Assembly (NCBI GenBank): GCA_030704615.1
Contig: CM060733.1
Span: forward strand, 7,128,001 to 7,192,000
DNA: 64,000 bases
Reading direction: 5' to 3'
Source of the DNA: Takakia lepidozioides
Taxonomy: Eukaryota > Streptophyta > Takakiopsida > Takakiales > Takakiaceae
Shown: positions 57,705 to 64,000 of the stretch, one piece after another
How the letters are laid out: each line of letters starts with the position of its first letter
How positions within the stretch are numbered: position 1 is the first letter of the stretch
Made by a program: the position numbers and the translations under genes
The notes under the pieces: model-generated
Told to the model about the DNA's origin: nothing
The model's database searches: none
What the model saw: the letters and a program-made list of their open reading frames with translations, nothing else

Positions 57705-59428
57705 ATGGTGATGCATAATGCTTTGCTCGATGCCCACAACGTAAGGGTGGTGGGCCTGGGCGATCGAGTGGTGGTGCTGGGGCACGGCTTTGGAACTGAC
57801 CAATCCGTCTGGGAACAGGTTTTGCCCAGTCTTTCCCAAGACTACAAAGTTGTGCTGTTTGATCTGATGGGTGCGGGGAGCACCAACCCTGAAAACTTCA
57901 GCTTTCCGCGCTACGCAACCGGCCTCCATGCTTATGCAGATGACTTGCTCAGCATTCTGGACGAATTGGAGATCGACAGCTGCGTATATGTGGGCCACTC
58001 TGTCTCCGGCATGATTGGGTGCATTGCAGCAATTGAGCGACCACAAGTTTTCCAGAAACTTGTGTTGCTGTCTGCATCCCCGAGGTAACTTTGCCGAATT
58101 GAACACGTCCTGAAGCAAATGTTCTCATCTTCTGTTTGGTGTACAGTATTGAGGCACCGTATCTAAGTCATTACAGCCTACTCACTTGGAGGCATTGCTG
58201 TGTACATGTCTAGTAAAGTGGACCTTCTAATCTTGCAACGCAGATCTGTAAGAGTTGTACAACTACTTTAGATGTCAAGTCAGTTGAGACTTGAGACCTG
58301 TCTCGAGTTTTTGTTTGCACAAAGGTCTACGATTCCCGACTCACAGAATCGTTGCCACGTTTCCCGTTCGACAATGATACCACAAGTTACCCAAATCCAC
58401 TGTTGAGTCCCTTGTGTTCGAATGGGATGTATGCCATCGATCTCCTTGGAATGGGAGCTGCCCAGGCGAATCAATTCTTGTAATTCCAAGACCGGGATGA
58501 TCGGGAGTACTCGGGGCAAGTAGTAATCCAAAGCCCTCAAGCGCAGATGATGCACTAATTTGGCGGGCCGGAACCGTCAATTTATGTTTGAGTGGAGGAA
58601 TCGATCTTGCCTGCCGCTTGAGTTTCATATTGGAAGGTTCCCAGTACACGGCAGGACTAGTTAGTAGCATAATGGGTGGTACATATAAGAATTATCGTAT
58701 GATCCGTGCATTGTCACTCCTATTCATGAATCTCTTCTTTTACTTGTAAGTTGTCTTGGTACGTACGCAGGTATATCAATGATGACCACTACTTTGGAGG
58801 GTTTGAGCTGAGCAACTTGGACCAGCTATTTGCGGCCATGCAATCCAACTTCAGAGCGTGGGCGGCAGGATTTGCTCCACTGGCTGTAGGGGCAGATATA
58901 AAGAGCTACGCGGTGCAAGAGTTCTCTCGCACCTTATACAGCATGAGGCCTGACATTGCGCTGAGCATTTCCAAGACAATTTGGCATAGCGATCTTCGAA
59001 GCATTCTCCCGCAGGTTAGCAGATCCAGATGATCACTTCACACAGTCTGATCTTGCAATGATAACCAACCAGTACACGGATTCCCTTTGGCTACGGAATA
59101 TTCATGATCTTCGGTTAGATTTTGGGGCTAACGTGGAACAAGTTTAACTTGCACGATGATCAGTGTTCGCTTAGTGGACGTGTACATAGCATCCTGTGTA
59201 TACGAGTGCACTGATTTCATTTCAGATTTGCATATGCAGGTGAACGTACCATGCTATGTATTGCAAAGCAGCAAAGATCTGGCGGTCCCGCTCGCGGTGT
59301 CCGAGTATCTGCGTCGCACACTGGGAGGGAGGACTACAGTTGAGATTCTGCAAATAGAGGGTCACCTACCGCAGCTCAGCTCTCCTGAAGTGCTTATACC
59401 AGTTCTTACTCGTGTCATACGTGACTGA
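57705..59428 (+). CDS. KAI2-like: KAI2/HTL-like alpha/beta hydrolase (karrikin/strigolactone-type receptor), three exons
   Basis: Exons 57705-58084, 58771-59014 and 59240-59428, with GT-AG introns, join in frame to 270 residues, the normal KAI2 length. Exon 1 gives [16 protein letters not shown] (oxyanion-hole region), [15 protein letters not shown] and the nucleophile elbow [11 protein letters not shown]. Exon 2 holds the lid helices ([33 protein letters not shown]). Exon 3 holds [13 protein letters not shown] and [13 protein letters not shown]. The catalytic triad is Ser99, Asp221 and His250. The family binds butenolide ligands (karrikins, unknown KAI2 ligand, strigolactones in D14), hydrolyses them slowly, and signals through MAX2 and SMXL repressors in cytoplasm and nucleus. 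Lid features point to KAI2 rather than D14, but I cannot place the paralogue exactly. All splice sites and residues are intact, so it is probably functional. Confidence 0.92.
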
Positions 59429-59429
59429 G

Positions 59430-62275
59430 CTACCTCTTCGCAGATAACGGTCCCACATATGTAGCCCAACAATCCTGCACTCACAATTCCTGCTTGATCC
59501 AAGCTCTTCAACATGGATTCCTGGTCACACCATTTTGGTGTTTGTGTGTCCAATTACGTATTCAAACTTGCCCCAAAAAATTTATATATGCCTGCAGTTG
59601 TTCGATGTAGCACGTGAACAGATTTTTCTCTAGCACCCCCACCTCGGTTCTGATGACGATGATTGAGGATTCAGAGATCATTCCCGTTAAATTTCTTGAA
59701 ATTATGAATCTGCAGATGATTGCAGCTTGGGTACTGCACTTCAGCTGCTAAGTAGTACAATCCGATCTACTTGTTGCCAATGTTTGTTATTGCGTTATAA
59801 TTCTGGAGATAGCAGTGCTACAACGCAAATGTAGAGAGATGTATGGAGGTCTCATGGAGGTACATATACAACTTGGAAATGGCTCCAAGTACAAGTGATC
59901 CAGCTTATTAGTTCTCCTGAAGGACTTGAGCAGTAAGTCTCCGAGGGGACGAAACTTGTGATCAACTCGATTCTGGCTCTACTGAAAGATGCCAGAAAGA
60001 AATCTAGAGAAACCCGAAAAATGACATCGTGGTCTTAACTTTGAACTAGCCACCCTCGTACGTAAACACAAAGAGCCGGATCCAAGCTGGCTGCCAAGCA
60101 GGAGCTAGCCAAAGGCAGCAGCAGCCGAGTTCTATATTGTATGTAGTGCCAAGATGCCAAAAAGCGCAATGACAACGGTCCCAAGCCGCCAAGGCCACGT
60201 GAAAAAAGAATGTACTTAAAGCACAAACTGACAAACGTAGTCAAGAGTACCGTACTCCTGGCCCCTCGCCCAATACATTGGTTGCGCAATCACCATAGAT
60301 CTTTCCGACTCTCTTGGCAGCAGTCAATCCGTGTACCTAATCTCCAACTTCACAGTTCACATGGCCTTCATTTTATGTGCAGCCAGGAGGCAGTTCTGAA
60401 CCATGTAGTCCACTCGACGTCTATCCGGTCGCCTGATGGAAATATTATATGTTGTTTGTCCCTTCCAGTCACCTACTTCCGAATGCAGACAGCTTCCAGC
60501 TTTTGAAAGCAAAAAATCCGCACTACAGTTCCGGGATCTCAGTGACAAGTCATCACTGAAAAAGATAGGGACACGTCTTATCTACCGAGCTTGACTCTCT
60601 CACATTTATTCCTTTGACCGGACACTAATGGGGTGTTAAATGCAGGTTGGTAGAAGCTGGTCGTTGAAGGAAACCTTTCTGCTATTCTACTCATACCGAC
60701 AATTCAGTCAGACCATCGTGTCACTTCCACATGGGTTAGCTGCTCACCCAATCACTCAGGCATAGTACCATGGCTTCCAACCTCTCTCCAGTGCCAAGTA
60801 TCCATGTGGGGCCTCTAGCTCTGGACTCCTTACTGCAACTTGTCCTGACATAACAGCGCCCGCCTTATCTTGCAAACCATGAGAAAGTGATTCTATCTGA
60901 ACCCAGATACTCTTTCTACCAAAGATGGAAAGGATCTACACCAAGCTACAAATCCTTTCCTTTGTTGTTGATGCCGAGCTCCGTTTCGGTATATCATAAT
61001 GCTAAACTGAGACCCACCATGGTCAATGTGAAATAAATGTGAATCCTACCATCTTCTCATTCACGTTGTGTACTCCTGGATATGATTTTGTAAACATGGT
61101 AGCCCACTCGCATCAGCTTGTACCTTGTAACTGTTGCTGCTTGCTTTGAGTGCCGGGAGTGCTGTATGTACAACAGGCACCCATAATTTCCTTTGGACAG
61201 AGACACACTTTTTGTGATGTGAACAGAGATGGGACTCGGGAGAGTGTAAAGCACCGGAATAGGCACAAGAAAGTACCCACACTTTTGTACACTTCAGTAC
61301 ACATGTGACACAAGCAAGTTGCCACAACCGACACTCATGGACTAGTCATCACTTTTCGCCAAAAGCTGATTTGGTGGGCCCACCATTCGCTAGCATATTG
61401 AGTGAAGACAGTTTACGGCAGAGGAGCCAGATCCCACCGACCACGTGCAGGACATCGCCGCATTTCGAGTGCGCAGGATGACGTGGTTGCCCATTTTTGT
61501 ATATATATATATGGGTAAGTATAGTATAATTCTAGCGACAACAGAAGGTCTGAAGCTAGTTGAGCGTAGAGCAGGAATAGGGTGCCAAAGTGCCACGTTT
61601 CCGTTGCCACGTTTCGTCGTCAAATTCTATCGAGTCTGCCCAAACTGCCCGAACTTGTCACTCACGCGCGCGTTGCTGCTTCTTTCTCGCTCGCTGTCTT
61701 CGTTTGTGTTTGCATGTCTCTGGGTACCCATGCTGCAGACTGAGGAGTAGAGGGTAGCGATGTCAAGTCTCCGATAGAACATGAATCCTCCAAAGAGGCA
61801 GTAGTCGGAGCCATAGTTGCCCATGCAGTTGCAAATATAAGAGAGAGAGAGAGATGAAGTCGATGCTAAAAGAAAGAAAGAGGAGAGGGGCTCAACTCGG
61901 CAAGCACAATCTCGGAGAGACAGAGAGCACAATGAAGTTGTGCTGAAGTCAGCTGCAATAGCCCGCACTGCTCAAGGACTGGAGGAGGCCCTAAATGATC
62001 AGTTAGAAGATCCCTTTAGTGGGAGTGGGCAGGGGGGAAAGAAGAAGACTAGGGGGGGCTTGACAGCCTTGTTGCGGAGAAAACCCACTGCTAAATATAG
62101 ACTTGCTCGAAAACTATTGAATGCTCGTGTTAGAGACGCCACTGTATGTCATCTAACAAGGGAGGAGGATGCTAGATATAGGGATGCCTATCCCAACCAG
62201 TGGTAGAGCAGTTGGGGTGTAGAAAGGGTTTTAACTGAGAGTGTAGAAAGGGTCTTGTGAAGAAAGGGTTTTAAC
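59430..62275. other. Interval after the KAI2-like gene
   Basis: No recognised gene. A GA run lies at 61838-61854. An 88-codon frame at 61940-62206 (KKKTRGGLTALLRRKPTAKY, basic) has no family I know. It ends 70 bp before the PPR debris starts and may be transposon-derived or a chance ORF. Confidence 0.4.
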
Positions 62276-64000
62276 TGAGGATGCGGAGGGAGTGTTCAAC
62301 AATATGGCTGAACGAATTTTGGTGTCATGGAACGCCGTGCTTGTAGGATTTGCACAGCAGGGGTGCGAGATGGGGGCCTAGGGGAAGGGGTGAAGCGCAA
62401 CCACATCACGTTTGTGCGAAGGGTGCGGGATGGAGGCTTTGGAGACCTATGAGCAAATGATGTCACTTCTGGGCATGTTTGTGCGGAAGTCAGACTGATA
62501 GATCAGACACTGCTAGTCTAGGCATTCTTCAACACATTTCAACTTGTTTTTCCCTCTTATCAGAGTAGCAGATGCAATTGAGCATAAAAACTAGTGTGAT
62601 AAGTTGAGTTTGGTGTTTCATGGTCAGTCAAATCCTCCATGGGTCATGACACAAGGTCAAGGACAATGTGGTGAGGGCACCTTCTTCTTCGACCTATTTC
62701 ACCCTGTTTTTCCATCTCATCAAGCACCTCAACCATGACCACAGCTTCTAGAAAGGATCAAGAGAAGAAGTCCACAATGCCTGGCACTTCTGGGCATGTG
62801 AAGATGCTTTGTGAGGCAGGCAGACTGAAAGATGAGATTTTTTGTGCGTTTGCAGTGCGTGTGCAAGCCTGGCAGCCTGGAAAAGTGCAAAGAGGTCCAT
62901 GGGTGCATCGTCAAATCTGGAATTGTACCCGGTGTCATGCTCAACACTGCCCTGGTGGACATGTATGTCAAATGTGGGTGCATTAAAGATGCCAAATGAG
63001 TGTTTGACAGTATGGCTGAATGAGATGTGGTGTTGTGGAGTGCAATGATTGCATGATATGGACAACAAGGGTGCGGGATAGAGGCTTTGTAGACCTATAA
63101 GCAAATGTTGTGTGAATGGGTGAAGCCCAACCACATCACATTTGTTTGTGTTTGCAGTGTGTGTGCAAGCTTGGCAGCTCTGGAAAAGGGGAAAGAGGTC
63201 TATGGTGACATCTTCAAAGTTGGAATTGTACTAGAATGTCATCCTGAAGATTGTCCTGCCAAATGTGGGTGCATTAAGGATGCCAAGGGAGTTTTCAAGA
63301 CTATTGCTGAACGAGATGTGGTGTCATGGAACTCAATGCTTGCAGGGTATGCACAGCAGGGGCGTGGGATGGAGGCCTTGGAATGATGTGTGAAGGGGTG
63401 AAGCCCGACCACATCACGTCTGTGTGCGTTTGCACTGCGTGTGCAAGCCTGGCTGCCTTGGAAAAGGGCAAAGAGGTGCATGATTGCATTGCCAAAGCTA
63501 GAATTGGGACAACCAAGACAAAAAGGTGAATGCCTGTCAGATTAACTGTCATTCTGAACACTATGGCTGAACGAGATGTGGTGTCGTGGATTGTGATGTT
63601 TGCAGGGTATGCACAGCAGGGGTTCGGGATGGAGGCTTGGGAGACCTATGAGCAAATGATGGGGGAAGGGGTGAAACCGCCCGCATAACGTTTTTGTGCG
63701 TTTGCAGTGCTTGTGCAAGCCTGGCAGCCTTGGAAGTGCAAAGAGGTCCATGGTTGCATCGTCAAATCTGGAATTGTACCCGGTGTCATGCTCAACACTG
63801 CCCTGGTGGACTTGTATGTCAAATGTGGGTGCATTAAAGATGCCAAGGGAGTGTCTGACAGTATGGCTGAATGAGATGTGGTGTTGTGGAGTGCCATGAT
63901 TGCATGATATGCACAGCAAGGGTGCGGGAGGCTTTGTAGACCTATAAGCAAATGATGTGCGAAGGGATGAAGCCCAACCACATCACATTTGTTTGTGTTT
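62276..64000 (+). pseudogene. Decayed PPR tandem repeats, running off the window
   Basis: Plus-strand pieces repeat the PPR signature in broken frames: FNNMAERILVSWNAV (62310), a family N-terminus SGHVKMLCEAGRLKDE (62790), then repeated blocks with VCVCSVCASLAALEKGKEVY, KTIAERDVVSWNSMLAGYAQ and LVDMYVKCGCIKDAK-like segments. The nucleotide landmark tgtgcaagc.tgg appears near 62865, 63161, 63440 and 63711, spaced about 270-295 bp, close to one PLS triplet. Every copy has indels or stops. The repeats are more alike to each other than to loci A-C, so the array seems to have expanded or been homogenised on its own. The 3' end, including any DYW domain, lies beyond the window. Confidence 0.7.

Overview
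The window looks like nuclear DNA of a land plant, most likely a seed-free lineage (moss, lycophyte or fern); I cannot name the species. The evidence is a cluster of PPR-DYW organelle RNA-editing factors and their decayed copies, a three-exon KAI2-type alpha/beta hydrolase, a plant F-box gene relic, GT-AG introns, and a heavy load of Ty3/gypsy, PIF/Harbinger and LINE debris. Intact-looking genes are few: a PPR-DYW gene (47.9-51.0 kb, minus), the KAI2-like gene (57.7-59.4 kb, plus) and possibly a small RING gene (46.2-46.7 kb, minus).

Layout. 2.2-4.5 kb: 5' end of a Ty3-like element (LTR, TATA box, tRNA-Met primer site, gag) in which the 3' half of gag is inverted. 4.9-6.1 kb: F-box pseudogene. 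8.0-10.8 kb (minus): PPR-DYW pseudogene A. 12.7-15.7 kb: a 191-bp tandem repeat array beside a broken PIF/Harbinger transposase (minus). 16-21 kb: non-coding DNA with several tandem and inverted repeats. 21.4-35.9 kb: a Ty3/gypsy element whose order is gag - protease - C5 cytosine DNA methyltransferase - reverse transcriptase - RNase H - integrase. It is interrupted in protease by about 0.8 kb, and between RNase H and integrase by about 6.9 kb of a second, Tat/Athila-like Ty3 element. 36-40 kb: a GC-rich, G-box-bearing stretch, a small basic ORF and a LINE remnant. 40-51 kb: PPR-DYW copies (a DYW fragment, pseudogene C, relic D and intact gene B) plus the RING gene. 51-55 kb: fold-back elements and short tandem repeats. 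57.7-59.4 kb: KAI2-like gene. 62.3-64 kb: decayed PPR tandem repeats running off the window.

Two things stand out. First, a DNA methyltransferase with canonical motif order (I, IV, VI, VIII, X) sits inside a Ty3 polyprotein and keeps its catalytic Pro-Cys. The element could in principle methylate DNA, the mark normally used to silence it. Second, the PPR-DYW loci A, B, C and relic D share upstream exons that, when spliced, form a PDF motif as known in the plant organellar single-stranded-DNA-binding (OSB) proteins: a WWDNR-like half and a PDFRHK...LW...NPPWVK half. Intron phases agree between paralogues B and C, so gene B is best read as a PDF-motif/PPR/DYW fusion protein. The domain calls rest on reading the translations by eye; no search was run.
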